Shown one piece after another: positions 46,891-58,794 of a stretch of 64,000 nucleotides of DNA. Origin of the DNA: Flaccisagitta enflata (taxonomy: Eukaryota > Chaetognatha > Sagittoidea > Aphragmophora); NCBI GenBank assembly GCA_965153355.1, contig OZ231128.1:50592001-50656000 (forward strand), in the 5' to 3' direction. Position numbers and translations under genes: made by a program. Numbering within the stretch: the first letter of the stretch is position 1; the number at the start of each line of letters is the position of its first letter. The notes below the pieces were generated by a model. The model was not told where the DNA came from. It did not search any database and worked only from the letters and a program-made list of their open reading frames with translations.

Positions 46891-48290
46891 TGTTCCGTGA
46901 AACGCTATGAAGCGCTGTAGATTTGTCACTTGTTCCTTTTTTCAGCGTGAATAATGTGATATTTTAAACATTCGCCAAAAAAAAGGCACATGTACACTCG
47001 ATTTTGTTCTTCTTTCCAGATTATCGCAATTTTTTTACTTATTTCAAAAATGTAAGCCAATATATTTATTTAAGGATTATTTGATATTTTTTTAACTCTT
47101 TTTCGTCCGTCGACTAAAACGTCAAATTGTTCGCAATGGAAGTTCGACGTAACAACACTCGCGAACAAAACAACAACGGATAAAGGAAAATCAACAGCTA
47201 ATAAAAAAAGAGAGAGAGAAACGGGAAAGAAAACAAAAACAACAACAGAGGGAAGGAAAGAAATTAAAAAAGAAAGTTAAACAAAAAGACAAATACTGGA
47301 TGTTTTTCATTGCAGCTTAGTACACATAAACCCGGATTTTAATTCATTTTTTAACCGAATTTTATCTCACTACCATCAGCGCAAGACTCTTGGGCTTCCA
47401 TAAGAGGAAAAATAAGCGTGGATACTCGAAATTATTTTCACGCGGTGTTTTCCCCGTCATCACCAACATCGTCTTTGTACCATCATAACCCTTAACATCT
47501 GAGCGCAGTCTCCACCACCAGACCACCATCATCACTCCACCACCAGCCCACCATCATCACTCCACCACCACCCGACATTGCGTGTTTCGTCGTCACGCAA
47601 AAAAAAAAACAAAACTATAATTGAGTTTTTGAAAATGTGCATAAAAAGAAATACAAAATACAAGTTTTAAAAGTGGCAATTTGCGTCAAGGTGACGAAGA
47701 CGAAGACGACGACGAAGAGGAAGAGGAGGAAGAGGAAGAAGAAGGAGGTGGTGGAGGGAGGTGGAGGAGGGTAGACAGGGTCGAGTGTGACAGAAAATTG
47801 TGGTGAGAAAGCGGAGAAAGTCTGTGGGAATTGGAGCTGAGTAAGCTCTAATAAGAGCATGAAGATGGAGACGCGTGAAGAAATATTTAGCCCAACATAA
47901 AGTTGAAGAAAAAAGGGGAAAAAATTGTTGAAAAAAAAGAAGGAAAGTGAAAAGAAATAAAAATACGATTGATGGTATAAATTCGGAACATCTCACTGAC
48001 ATATATTGTCTTAGCTAATTGATTCAAAGACAGTTTAAAGAAATAAACCAAAAGCACAAATACATCAAAGTGTACTGAGGGTAAGGAACCAAAAAAAATA
48101 TCTGCAATTGGAAAAAACAGAAAAAAAAATCATCAGTGCTCTAACTTCCTAAATTGAGAGGAGAAAGAGTGGAAATAATAAAAGGATAATTCCTACCAAC
48201 ATCTAAACAAAAGCAATTCTCATCAAGCGTCGAAAACAAATGGTGGGGGCGCCCCTGAGAGTGCCAACACGCCCGTCAAAATCTCCTCCT
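46891..48290. other. Unassigned AT-rich and (GAC)-rich DNA
   Basis: Contains two CCACCATCATCACTCCACCA units at 47520-47575 and GAAGAGGAAGAG-type DNA near 47700-47770. No gene is supported. Confidence 0.35.
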
Positions 48291-48299
48291 TGAAGGGTT

Positions 48300-48601
48300 T
48301 CCAACGCGACGACGACGACGACGACGACGCCGACGACGTGAAAAGGAAACGACGACGACGACGACGACGACGAACACGAAGACGGCGACGTTGAAGGAGA
48401 ATACGGCGGAGCGGCATCCTCACACGGAAGGGGCAGGCAGGGGCGCCCCTTGAAGGCTTGAAGCAACAAAACGCTTGAAGATACAAAAACGCTTCCTTGA
48501 TACAACTGCCTCAATTTCCATCGAGGTCGAGATCGACGTGGACGACGACGTGATAAACGACATATACAAGCAAAAATTGGAAGAGAAATCCAGGCAACGG
48601 T

Positions 48602-48636
<35 letters not shown>

Positions 48637-48644
48637 CCACAACC

Positions 48645-48741
<97 letters not shown>

Positions 48742-48860
48742 CGACGACGACAGAGTTGGCAACAAAGACAAGGACGGTGACGACGACAATAGCGAGATTG
48801 GCGACGACGAGGAAGACGACGACGTGGAAGACGACGACGACGGCGACGAAGTGGATCGAC
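48300..48860. repeat. (CGA)n and (CAA)n triplet arrays
   Basis: CGA runs at about 48305-48375, CAA at about 48600-48745, GACGAC at about 48740-48850. Cys-, Leu- and Arg-rich frames here are artefacts. Confidence 0.93.
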
Positions 48861-48992
48861 GTGGATCATGTACGCGAGGTCATCTTCGACTGTGCCTCCG
48901 CCGGCGCTGCTTCATGCCAGGAAGAAAAAGGAAAAAGAAAGAGAAGAAAGAGCGAAAAAGGAAAGCGAAAAAGATAGAGACGGAGGTATGTG

Positions 48993-49226
48993 GGCGTGTT
49001 TCTAGTGACCGCCAAAAACTCGTTTGTTCCCGTCAAACGCATTTACAGCGTGAACACATATTTATGAATTTCAACTGTCCCACGAGGGAGTGAGCAAAGA
49101 GAGTGAGCGAGCCCGTGAATGGAGCGAGCGAGCGAAGCAAGTGAGCGGAGTGAGCGGTGCGAGCGAACGAACATAGCGAGCTACCGAGTGGCCCGTTAAA
49201 AACGCGATTGTCTGACTAGAAACGCC
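48993..49226. mobile_element. Family C MITE copy 4
   Basis: GGCGTGTTTCTAGTGACC and (reversed) GGCGTTTCTAGTCAGAC ends. The body matches copy 2 closely (GAGTGAGCGAGCCCGTGAAT). Confidence 0.82.
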
Positions 49227-49234
49227 TCCTGTTT

Positions 49235-49345
49235 TGTATGATAGGTGGAACAATATCCCTCACTATGCCCAAACTAGAATAAATGGAAGAGGGCCCTGTG
49301 AACTCTCAGTGACTACACTGTAGTTAATACGCGCACCACTCCTAG
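49235..49345 (+). repeat. Dispersed repeat, copy 2
   Basis: Matches 27685-27788 (AGGTGGAACAATATCCCTCA...CACTCCTAG). It starts 8 bp after a family C element. Confidence 0.75.
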
Positions 49346-49584
49346 TTTTCCATAAAACAGAACCTGAAACACATCCTTTCTTATCTACCCCCAAAGCAAA
49401 CGGCTTACCAAAAGTAGTCAAGTTGATTGTTTAACCAAATGTAGCAAGTCAGATGGAGGGACGGAGGGATGTGGAAAGAATGGTGGGTTCCCACTTGCCT
49501 CCCGACCAGGCCCCTCAAATTGTGAATTTTTGTTGATGGTTCTTGTAAAATTTAGGAAGTATTCTATCTTATCTCTCTTTTGGT

Positions 49585-49814
49585 TTTTAGTCGCGTGCAC
49601 GCGACTCTACAACCCGCTTTGTCCGTCGGTCGGTCGGTCGGTCGGTCGGTCGGTCGGTCGGTCGGTTGGTTGGTTGGTTGGTCCGTCACACATTACTTTT
49701 TTTTATGGTTTTATTTCTTTGACCTCACTGCTCTTGCCCAAATGGTCTGGTGACCTGAAAAATGGTCCCTGCCCACCCGCACGCGACTTCGGTAGCCGTG
49801 TATCCGGCCTTTTT
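49585..49814 (-). mobile_element. Family A copy A22, GTCGCGTGC subfamily
   Basis: Perfect head AGTCGCGTGCACGCGACT, CAACCCGCTTTGTCCGTCGG, pure (GGTC)n of about 40 bp, GGTCCCTGCCCACCCGCACG, ACTTCGGTAGCCGTGTATCC and GGCCTT. The 5' arm AGTCGCGTGC pairs perfectly over 10 bp with GCACGCGACT. Confidence 0.92.
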
Positions 49815-50978
49815 TATTGAGGATCGCGGGCCCTACACATTACCCAAGCCTGAGCTGAAAGGAAGAGTTATGACATCTTAATATAATTGGAAAAAGAATT
49901 GATAGAGCCACAGAGGCATTGATAATACAGTGGGAGGGGTGGTCAAAATCGCTAACTGTTCTGATGGACCATACCACATTTCAATCTCTGATGCCGGCCA
50001 TGAGCTTACCACAATACAACTCCCGTCATCGAGGCGATTTCTTAATTTCAACCTAGTTCGCGAAATTCAACCCTGGTAGGGGAAAACAGCCATTCTCAGA
50101 ACTGTTTTAACTTGTAACTTTTTCATGTAGCTTTTTCATGGCCATCATCTCGGGTATAAAAAAGAAAAAAACCTCGATGGCGGGAGTTGTTTTGGGATGA
50201 ACTTTCGTCCGCCACCTTAGTTGTTTAGACTGAACGGTAAGATTCCTCAACTTAGTATCTCAACTTAGTATCTCAATTTTAAGGGTTTAGAAAAAAAAAG
50301 AATTCCTCATCTTGAAGTATCTCAATTTTTAGGGTTTAGAAAAATAAAAATCAAGAGAGAGAAACCGATCAGAATTTTTTGTACAGAGGTCCTGAAAAGG
50401 GTGAAGAATCAGAATATGATATTTATTTTGGTCAAACAATGGCAAATACGATCAGAAATAGTTTTTTTTGTGCAAAAAATGTTTTTTTGCCACAAAAATC
50501 ACTAATCATTTAACGTAATTTGATAGATTCTGAATGAATTGATGTATTTTGATCATTTGCACTATATCAATTCCATTTTTGGTGTTTTCATCAAATTTTG
50601 GCTCTTTTGAAAATTTGAACTTTGATCTCATTGATATATTGCGGTTTTGCATTTTTCGTTCATAGATTTGGCATTACTTTAGTAGAAAAATGAAACGTTT
50701 ACCCAATGTATATTTCACGATAAGACAGTTTCCAATACTTTTTTTTATTGTACAAATTTGCCTTATTTCCTTTTAAATACCATTTTTGGCCTCTTAGACA
50801 CATCCCAATATATCCTAAGTGTAAAAAATTATCAATGTTAATTAGTAGTTTACAATACGGTGAGAGAAAAATAATGATAATATTTAAAGAAACACTATTG
50901 CAAGGGCAGAAATAGGAGTTTTGAACACAAATAACTGTTTTTAATTTTAGTGACTAGTGCTAATTCTACACCCTTTTT
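49815..50978. other. Unassigned AT-rich DNA with one short inverted pair
   Basis: ACAACTCCCGTCATCGAGG at 50016-50034 is mirrored at 50172-50190, suggesting a MITE of about 175 bp or a hairpin. TATCTCAATTTTTAGGGTTTAG is roughly duplicated at 50262-50340. Confidence 0.4.
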
Positions 50979-51520
50979 GGGCAGCGGCCTCGAAGGGGCC
51001 GATGACCTATGCTTTCACATATAGGGAATATTTCTCCGTCTTCTTCTTCTTCTCCGTCCCCCCCCTCGAGGCCCAAATCCTAGACTTGAGGCCCAAATCC
51101 TAGCCTCGAGGCTCAAATTCCAGCTTCAAAGCTCAAATTTCAGTCTTGAGGCTCAAGTCCCAGTTTTGAGGCTCAAATCCCAGTCTTGAGGATCAAATCC
51201 CAGTCTCAAGGCTCAAATCCCAGCCTTGAGGCTCAATTCCCAGCCTCAAGGCTCAAATTCCTGTCCCTTGGCTCAATTCCTAGCCTCAATACTCAATTCC
51301 CAGCCTCGAGGCTCAAATCCCTGCCTCAAGGCTCAAATCCCAGCATGGAAGCTCCAACCCCAGGCTCGAGGCTCCAACCTCAGCCTCGAGTTTGAAATCC
51401 CAGCCTTGAGGCTCAAATCCCAGCCTCAAGACCCCAATTCCAGCCTCCAGGCCCTAATTCCAGCGTCCAGGCCCTTTCATTCACGTATAAGGGCAACAGG
51501 TACCGCTGACAATTACAGTA
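50979..51520 (+). mobile_element. Family B copy B10
   Basis: Head GGGCAGCGGCCTCGAAGGGG, ATGACCTATGCTTTCACATA, TTTCTCCGTC, then about 22 units of CTCGAGGCTCAAATCCCAGC (about 51065-51470). The tail GGGCAACAGGTACCGCTGAC follows. The inverted inner arm is absent, so it is a deletion variant. Confidence 0.82.
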
Positions 51521-52220
51521 TGATTTTTCTGAACTGAAAAAAAAGATGAGGACATAGCACAAAAACTAGAATAGCCAGCTATAATTTGAAAGATATGAGT
51601 TTGCAGTTTTTTGATGGAAAATTCCAAGGACTTTTTCTTTTCTTTTGATCTGATTTACAGATATGCATTGAAGGGCATATGTTGCTAAAAAAGGTGGTTT
51701 TATTGTGACTGTCTTTCTATAAATCGCTCTCATGTCTTAATGGTTTGAGCTACTGATCCCAGATTGGTCCCAAATGGAAGATAATTTGATGTAGTTTAAG
51801 GAGAGAAATGGAAAGAGCGATATTTTCAAAAAAATTATCCCGCCAAACATAAATGATTTTGATATTCCTGGAAAATTTTTTGGCAAAATTGACTTTCAGT
51901 AAACCAATTGCATTCAAGACTCAAAAAAAGTCTGTATGTTGATATAATCGAGCAATTTCAAGTATTTTTTCCCATTATTTTATAACTGAGTATCCTCAAC
52001 CCTAGAACTAAAAACTAAATGAACCATCCAACCGGATGTTAAGTATGCATACATTCAGCCAGCCACTGTGGCGGGCTTTGCCCATCTTATTTCCTCCTTA
52101 GAAAAGGAGGGTGATTGGTTAAAATGGGTCACCTTACTTGTCATTTCTTGACGTAGAAAGCTACAGAAACCAGATTGCGCTCATATTGTACATTTTGGCA
52201 TATTGATAAAGTTCCCTCTT
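51521..52220. other. AT-rich MITE remnants with the shared core
   Basis: The core TTTGAGCTACTGATCCCAGA then TTGGTCCCAAATGGAAGATA lies at 51738-51795. A weaker copy lies at about 52150-52195. Outer ends were not identified. Confidence 0.5.
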
Positions 52221-52412
52221 GGGCAGCGGCCGGGGTGGAAGGCGGTGGTTCAAGGTGAAACGAGTGGAGATAGGCCTAGGAGCTTGATAGGTGGCCATTT
52301 AGGGCCAGTGTGCGGCCCTGCAATTGCAACCGCGCAGGGCAATGTCCTATAGAAAACAGGGTTGGATTTCCTTATGTCCTTTCATCAGTCCGTCCGTCCA
52401 TCATTTTCAATT
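52221..52412 (+). mobile_element. Family B fragment B11, rearranged
   Basis: GGGCAGCGGCCGGGGTGG start, then unrelated DNA, then GCAATGTCCTATAGAAAACA and GTCCGTCCGTCC. The second hairpin is present but displaced. Confidence 0.6.
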
Positions 52413-52833
52413 ACGATACTTCCAGTGACAGACAGTTGAATGGATTTTTGGCTGATACTAACTGTTCATTGAATGGGAATTTTTGAATAAAATTGTTTTG
52501 AGACGTGTGAAAACTATTTTGTACCTCAATGTTCATTGTCATTTTGCTGGAGTGATCGTTAACCGTAAGAGCTCTCTTTTGGGCTCATATTAAAGACTTC
52601 ATCAGACTATTCACACTATTTGTTCTTTTTTTTTCTCATTCGTATTTGATAGACGAATCCGATGATGGAAGCCTTTGTTCGCTAAATCATTCACGGCACG
52701 CTTCGCCCAAGACTACGCCGAGGTACCAGTAACGCTCTCTATTTTCTAACTTTCTTTTTGTATGCGCTTACAAACAAAAAGTCAAACATCAAAAACAAAT
52801 GGTGAAGCATCCATGAATATGTATATTCCCCCT
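52413..52833. other. Unassigned DNA
   Basis: No gene or ends were recognised. Confidence 0.3.
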
Positions 52834-52940
52834 TAGTCACGGACGGGTGGGCAGTGGCAGTAATGCCGAAACTGCTCACCATTAAAAAATGTGACACGAT
52901 GTGACATGACCAACTAACTGATCGACCGACGAACAGACCC
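52834..52940 (+). mobile_element. Family A fragment A23
   Basis: TTAGTCACGGACGGGTGGGC, AGTAATGCCGAAACTGCTCA, AAAATGTGACACG and GATCGACCGACGAACAG. It lacks AACAAG and the 3' hairpin. Confidence 0.7.
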
Positions 52941-53362
52941 TAATTTGTTGTCGGGCTCTCGTGTTTTGCTAAAGAGTGACGATGAGTCCGGCTAGCTCTC
53001 TTCTATTCAGATGGATTTTTGGCACTCAAGTAGTCAAACAAAATCCTTTTTTTCATGCTTGTAGGGAGCGGTGTCACTAAAACATTTTTCATGATTTAAG
53101 AAGAAAAAAAAAACATGGAAAAGAGGAATTTGAACCGGGCTGACTAATTTTCTGTTGGACTTTGCCAAATTGTAGGATGGGAGCCCGGCAGGCTCAAAAA
53201 GAAATCACTAATACAAGGCTTGGTTTAACATGTTTAACAATCATCCTTTGTTGGAGAAAATCTTACCTTGTATTGAAGGTTTTACAAAGGATATTTTTCT
53301 TAGATGTGTACTTAAGGGCTTCTAAAATTCCAAACTAAACTTTCTTAGGCCACTTGCTGTCG
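52941..53362. other. Unassigned DNA
   Basis: GTCGGGCTCTCG and GAGCCCGGCAGGCTC patches resemble a stretch near 16350 and may be a diverged MITE. No gene. Confidence 0.3.
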
Positions 53363-53370
53363 CTTGGCAG

Positions 53371-53683
53371 CAGGGTACGGCAAAGTGCCCGAGCACGCAA
53401 GCATTGCTCGTAGGCAGCAACATATTGTTGTAGGCAGGAGAGAAAAATATATGAAGAGTTTATAATGGAAATGTGCAAAAAAAAAAAAGATTTTTTAATC
53501 TGAACATCAAAATTTTGTTTTTCTGAGTTTCCAATTAATTGGATTTGAGAGAGATTTTAAATAGAGTTTTAATTCTGAACCTAGAATGTATCAAAAACGT
53601 TTGAAAATCATTCAATTCTATTGTAGGCAGGAAGCCACTGAAAAATCCTGCTTGTAGGCGGTCAAAAATTTTGCCGGACCCTG
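53371..53683. mobile_element. hAT-like MITE with 8-bp target duplication
   Basis: Ends CAGGGTACGGCAAAGTGCCC and (reversed) CAGGGTCCGGCAAAATTTTT. A perfect 8-bp duplication CTTGGCAG lies at 53363-53370 and 53684-53691. GTAGGCAG motifs sit near both ends. 313 bp, no transposase. Confidence 0.93.
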
Positions 53684-53691
53684 CTTGGCAG

Positions 53692-54215
53692 GTGCTAACA
53701 AACCTCAATGAGAAGCAATGAATGGGTCACTCACACTGACAAAAATGCAAAAGCAATCATCAAGTCTTCACAACAATGACCTAAGTGGCAAAATAAGCAC
53801 CTAAGATCTATACTTTTTTCAGAAACTGTAGTACCTCAAAATCGGAACAAAAGCAGATGTGTATAAAAGGCTGGTCGGAGTCAAATGTTTATAGGGGGCA
53901 TTTTTGAGTTGGAAAAACAACACTAAAAGAACAATTTGTTATTTATAAATATACGTAGCAAAAATGAGAAGATCAATCTTTATTGTGCTATTTGGGGGCC
54001 GCAAAACGGGGGAAATATCGATCCCTGCCCATGACCCACGCCATGGGTTGGTGGCGGACTGGCGGCCATAAGTATACTTTATCCAATCACCCCCAAAGTT
54101 GGGATTTCTTATGTTTTATGGAAATGGTCCTATTTTCCTCGCGTGCATCGTGCGATATGAGTATGACCCCACTTTAAGCCAATCTAACTTACAATATGAT
54201 TTTCCTCATTATGCA
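53692..54215 (-). promoter_or_regulatory. 3' flank of the XKR gene with a possible poly-A signal
   Basis: An AATAAA on the minus strand lies at 53979-53984, about 230 bp after the XKR stop. It is a reasonable poly-A signal but is unsupported by transcripts. No other gene is seen here. Confidence 0.4.
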
Positions 54216-56974
54216 TCACACACATTCAGTGCGAAATTCACTTAATTCAGTGACATAGTCAGGACGCATTGTTACCTGATTAGGCTCGCTCCTCTTTCTG
54301 CCTCTTGGCTGCTCGCTGACAACAATCTGATTTTCAGTCTCAGGTTTTAACAAATCATCGAGCATAGCATTGATATTATGATATCTCCGTTCCCGATGAC
54401 AACAAAAATCAGCTATTGATCTAACGAGTGTAACCAAAGCCAAGACTATTGGAGAAAACAACCTCGCGTAATTCAGACCGGAGAATATGATAATTCCTAG
54501 CAGAAAATGAAGGATTTGGCAGAGCAGAGAAATCACAAATGTGGTGAAAATATTCCATCTGCGATATCTCTCCAACACTTTGGAATAATCAGTCGCAAGA
54601 TTATAAAAAAGGAAAGCAGGTAAAAGACCACTGAGGCACATATGAGTTGCAGTGCGTATAATTTTAAAGGACACGCGGTTACAACAGGCGCAACTGCCTG
54701 ACATTAAAATGAAAAATATATTGACAACCATCGAAAAGGCGTTTGTAATGATAGCTATAAACTCTAGATCTATTGACGCAATAAACAAACGAAACTTTCC
54801 TACTACTACGTCTGTTTCTGAAAGTAACCTAAAGGAAATTGTTCCTGATAAAACAGCGGTCAGTGTAAAGCAAGCCATAGGAAGAAGTGACGCAGTTGGT
54901 GGAAATCCAAGACGAATCCATGGCGTGCGTCTATTCCGAGTAACGTAACTCACGATGGAGAAGACGATTGCGAGTGTGGATGTGGTGATGGAGAGCTGTT
55001 GGAGCGCACCCACGCTGAAATTTGAGCGATCTCCTTGACTTTGTTGCGCCATTACAGCCGCCCACTGCGTCGCCAACTGAGGCGCAGATTCCAACGCCAC
55101 TTCATACATTTTCAATTGAGTAGCGATGACTTGAAACCTAGAAGTACTATCTAGAACATATATATATCGGCGAGTGTTTTGGGTCATATCTCTGCTAAGA
55201 ATTAAAAAATCATATAAAAATCAGTGAGATTCTGAAACTACATCGAATTTCTGATCTAGTGCCACCAACCGCGTTCTTGTAGCTCAATTTGTTTAGAAAT
55301 GACGGGCAAAACAAGAACGCTACTCCAAATGAAAATGGCAGAAAAATTATATTCTATTTCTTGTCGCTTTTGGTGTTTGGCTAATTGTTATTTTTTTGTT
55401 AGTTTAAGGTTGTTGTCTAACTTTAAGGCTGCTACAGTGATGCCATAGGATCGCCTTGTCATTTTCATGGTCATTCCAAACTCGGTTATAGATCAGATGG
55501 TTGGTAAGTAAGCAGCTATGGAGAAGGTATTGCGCATCATTTGATATGAATAAAAAAAATTCTGCTCTGAAGGTGTGAGGGAAGACTGCGTCATTCTTTC
55601 TCAAAATATCTCTTCAAGAGCATATGAAGATAATTTAGGTACTTATTGTTGTTCACAAGATACATACAAAGAGTCTCAATGATAAAATTATGGTTTTTCT
55701 AGTCATTTGATGAATTAACAGCCTGATAATGATCTTGCCGATATACTTTTGTTCTAGATAGTAAGAAGTACAGTGCGATGCATAAAAAAAAGATACAAGC
55801 CAAAATTCATGTTTAAGGGACTTAAAATCAATTTTTTTAAGTTTTTCTTGAGAGCATTTAAAAGAGCTTTAAAAAATGGAGACATTGCCACCAAGCACAA
55901 AGAGTTTGATCAATTTGTTTGAATAATATGACAAATCAAAGATAAGGTATCAAAAACAGCAATGAAAATTCTGACCTTTTTTTGCTGCTATTACAAAAGG
56001 AATGTTTTTATTTAAATTAACATAACTCTTAAATGAATTGATCTACAGATGCCAGATACGACTCAAATGGAAGCTATTTTGAAGGGCTTTCCAAATGTCA
56101 TGGTTTTTTATTAGTTCAATCTCAATTTCAACAATCTAGATATGATTAAAGACAATTTTAAGGGTCATTTGAAGATCTTGCATTCATTGGCAACACCTAG
56201 TTTTCAATTTATGACAAAATCCAATCAAATTGATCATAATGTCTGAGGTTGGTGCCAATCACTTCATTTCTTCCAACTCTTTGGATTCCTCATGGAAAAA
56301 ATGTTATTAAATAATTTTTGAGCATAGAAGTCTTCAATATAATATTTGTATCTTTTTTTATGCATCGCACTGTACAATCCCAGTTCTTCTGTCTGATTCA
56401 AATCTGACAGCCTCTCTCACACATACAGAACTTTGACAAACCTTTGAATATCATTCCATACTCCATTGTCACCAGCATTCTGAATGACAAAAATCGCACC
56501 ATAGACATTGACAATGACAGGTCCAAGCAAAATCGGCGAGCAGAAAAGAAGAAGAACTCGAATTGATTTTGACAGAAAATTCAGACGATCTTTGTTTTGA
56601 TAAAGGAGGCGCGCAGCGAAGATAAATTGAATCAAACCGCCAAGCGCAATCCAAAGCGTAGTCAGGATGGCGAAAAAAGAGTTTCCCCCAGTACCGATGC
56701 CATTTGATGTTAGTTTAGTTACCAACCAGCCCCGGCCATTTGATATTTGAGTTTCATTCAACCAGCCGTGGACAAGATCACCGCCATTCTCGTACTCATA
56801 TTCAGCGAGGCCGTTTGATAGTCTCGTGTAGTTTGTAATGTTCACCCGGCCTCGGACAAAACTACTGTCATTCCAGTACTGATGGGCGAGTGCTATATCG
56901 GTGCCAATGTCGACCAACGTAAACACAGCGCCACCGCAAAAAGTCAAAACGGCGATCAAAGTTCTAAACTCCAT
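54216..56974 (-). CDS. XK-related (XKR) multi-pass membrane protein, two exons
   Basis: Exon 1 is 56974-56427 and exon 2 is 55194-54216. The join is phase-consistent and gives 508 residues. The donor on the minus strand is CT followed by GTATGT; the acceptor is TTTTTTAATTCTTAG before CAGAG. Exon 1 encodes TM1 ending VDIGTDIALAHQYW, a long loop with four N-glycosylation sites (NDS, NIT, NYT, NET), then two TM segments. Exon 2 starts RDMTQNTRRYIY and carries the family hallmark ALESAPQLATQW, then about six TM segments, a HRERRYHNI turn and a hydrophilic C-tail with QVTMRPD. XKR proteins include phospholipid scramblases (XKR8, CED-8) and the Kell partner XK; which role applies is unknown. No clear caspase site is visible in the tail. 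The large first loop is unusual. A MITE lies in the intron and a family A copy lies 31 bp upstream of the ATG. Confidence 0.82.
55771..56372. mobile_element. MITE in the XKR intron, CAGTGCGATGC ends
   Basis: CAGTGCGATGCATAAAAAAA and its mirror TTTTTTTATGCATCGCACTG are flanked by TA at 55769-55770 and 56373-56374. It fills half of the 1,232-bp intron and contains the shared core near 56033-56085. A second core, inverted, lies outside at 55255-55310. 602 bp, no transposase. Confidence 0.9.
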
Positions 56975-57005
56975 CTTGACAGCAGTTAAATCAACTTTCC
57001 TTTTT

Positions 57006-57126
57006 TTTTAAGTGCGACAAAGCACCTCTATAACTGGCTGTGTCCGTCGGTCGGTCTGTCGGTTGTTCTGTAACGCATTCGTTCACGATCCACACGTCGC
57101 ACCTGATTGGCCTACTTGGCCTTGTT
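57006..57126 (-). mobile_element. Family A copy A24, subfamily d, at the XKR 5' side
   Basis: AAGTGCGACAAAGCACCTCT, ATAACTGGCTGTGTCCGTCG, GGTCTGTCGGTTG core, then GTAACGCATTCGTTCACGAT, CCACACGTCGCACCTGATTG and GGCCTACTTGGCCTTGTT. The 5' arm GGTGCGACG (other strand) pairs with GTCGCAC. It lies just upstream of the XKR start codon. Confidence 0.85.
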
Positions 57127-57292
57127 TCTTGATTTTTCTCTTTTGTTTTTGGTTTTGTTTTTGTTTATGTTTTCATTCTCTCTTTTTTTTTCTTTTTTTG
57201 GTCAACTGATTAGAAAAGAGCATGTTTGAACAGCATCCAGTCTCAATCAGTGGCTGAGAATGAAACGAAAATCTCTTCGCTCATTAGACAGT

Positions 57293-57763
57293 TGGTGTGT
57301 TTCCAATAACAGCGCTAATCATGATCAATCCCGTTAAACACGTTTTAGTGTGAACACATGTTCATGAATTTCAACAGTCCCTGGAGGGAGTAAGGGAAGT
57401 GTGTGAAGAATAAAGAAAGCAAAGCGAGCATAGCAAAGCAGAGTTCTGCAGAGCGAGTGAGCAGACTGAGCGGTGCAAGCAAACGAAAGTAGCGAGCGAC
57501 CAAGTGGTCCTTTAAAAACGCGGCTACTGTCACCAGAAACACGCCAAACAATCGTGATCATTCCCGTTGATCGTGTTTTCAACTATCTCACCAGAAAGTG
57601 AGCGAAGTGAGCGAAGCAAACAAAGTGAGTAAGAGCAGAGGGAGTGTGGTGAAACGAGTGTAGTAGCAAAGAAAAGCACTGCACAGAGAGAGTGAGCGAA
57701 GTGAGCCATGTAAACTAATGAGCATATGGAGCGGCCCGATAAAAAGTGACTGGAAACACACCC
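57293..57763. mobile_element. Family C MITE copies 5a and 5b in tandem
   Basis: Copy 5a (57293-57545) has GGTGTGTTTCCAATAAC and GTCACCAGAAACACGCC ends. Copy 5b (57546-57763) follows at once without its own left end and finishes GTGACTGGAAACACACCC. Both have the GTGAGCGAAGTGAGCG body. Confidence 0.75.
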
Positions 57764-58030
57764 AATTAAAAAAGCGTCAAAATCATGAAGATACTAAGCC
57801 TTGACAAGAAATCTAGATCGAGACAAAACTGATTCAGATGACAGAAATGATAACGATAGATTTTTTTTAAAGCCCTTCAAAGATACTTTCGCTTCAATGT
57901 GGCACTAATATCCTGTTTTCTTTAGAGATTTTTTTCCCTTTTTAAGCAGTTTTGACAAAGGAAACCGTAAACCGTAAAGATACCGGTTACACCACTCCAA
58001 GGAAGCATCGAGACATCGAGTTTATAGACT
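57764..58030. other. Unassigned DNA
   Basis: No gene was recognised. Confidence 0.3.
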
Positions 58031-58035
58031 TTGTC

Positions 58036-58094
58036 ATTGTGTTGTTCCTGTTGTTATTGTTGCTGTTGTCATTGTTGTTATTGTTGTTATTGTT

Positions 58095-58155
<61 letters not shown>

Positions 58156-58159
58156 TTGG

Positions 58160-58247
<88 letters not shown>

Positions 58248-58607
58248 CGTCGTCGTAGTCCGTTTCCGTTTCCGTTTCCGTTCCGTTTTAAGGGCATACA
58301 CCCCCGTCAGGGGTTGACCCCTCCTCCTTTGCAGGCTTCCCGCAGGTGTCTTGACATGTTGGTTGCGCTTAACACTTTTCCGCATTCCGGGCAAGGCTTT
58401 GTTTTCCCTTTATAAACCCTGGGTGGGGCTGGCTCACCACCCACGCATTTCTTCGTGTGATTTTTAAGATTCGCTTCCTGGCTAAATCGTCGTCGTCGTT
58501 GTTGTTTTTTTTTGTTGTTGTTGTTGTTGTTGTTGTTGTTTTTTTTGTTGTTGTTGTTGTTGTTTTTGTTTTTGTTTTTGTTTTTGTTTTTGTTTTTGTT
58601 TTTGTTT

Positions 58608-58646
<39 letters not shown>

Positions 58647-58690
58647 TTGTTGTTGTTGTTGTTGTTGTTGTCGTTGTCGTTGTTATTTTG
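58036..58690. repeat. (GTT)n and (GTTTTT)n arrays
   Basis: GTT arrays at about 58036-58250 and 58495-58690 with GTTTTT hexamers at 58561-58610. CCGTTT hexamers lie at 58259-58287. The 200 bp between (58290-58490) is unassigned; its GGGTTGACCCCTCC and CGCATTCCGGGCAAGGC show no gene features I can defend. Confidence 0.9.
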
Positions 58691-58794
58691 TTTCTTAGGT
58701 TTTTAGTCGCGTGCTACGCGACTCTACACCCTGCTATGTCGGTCCGTCGGTTGGTTGGTCCGTCGGTTGGTTGGTCAGTCGGTTGGGCAGCGGC

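Noticed and set aside
53130-53150. tRNA-like box B (TTTGAACCGGGC)
   Set aside because: No matching box A or cloverleaf at the expected spacing. No tRNA could be built anywhere in the window by eye.
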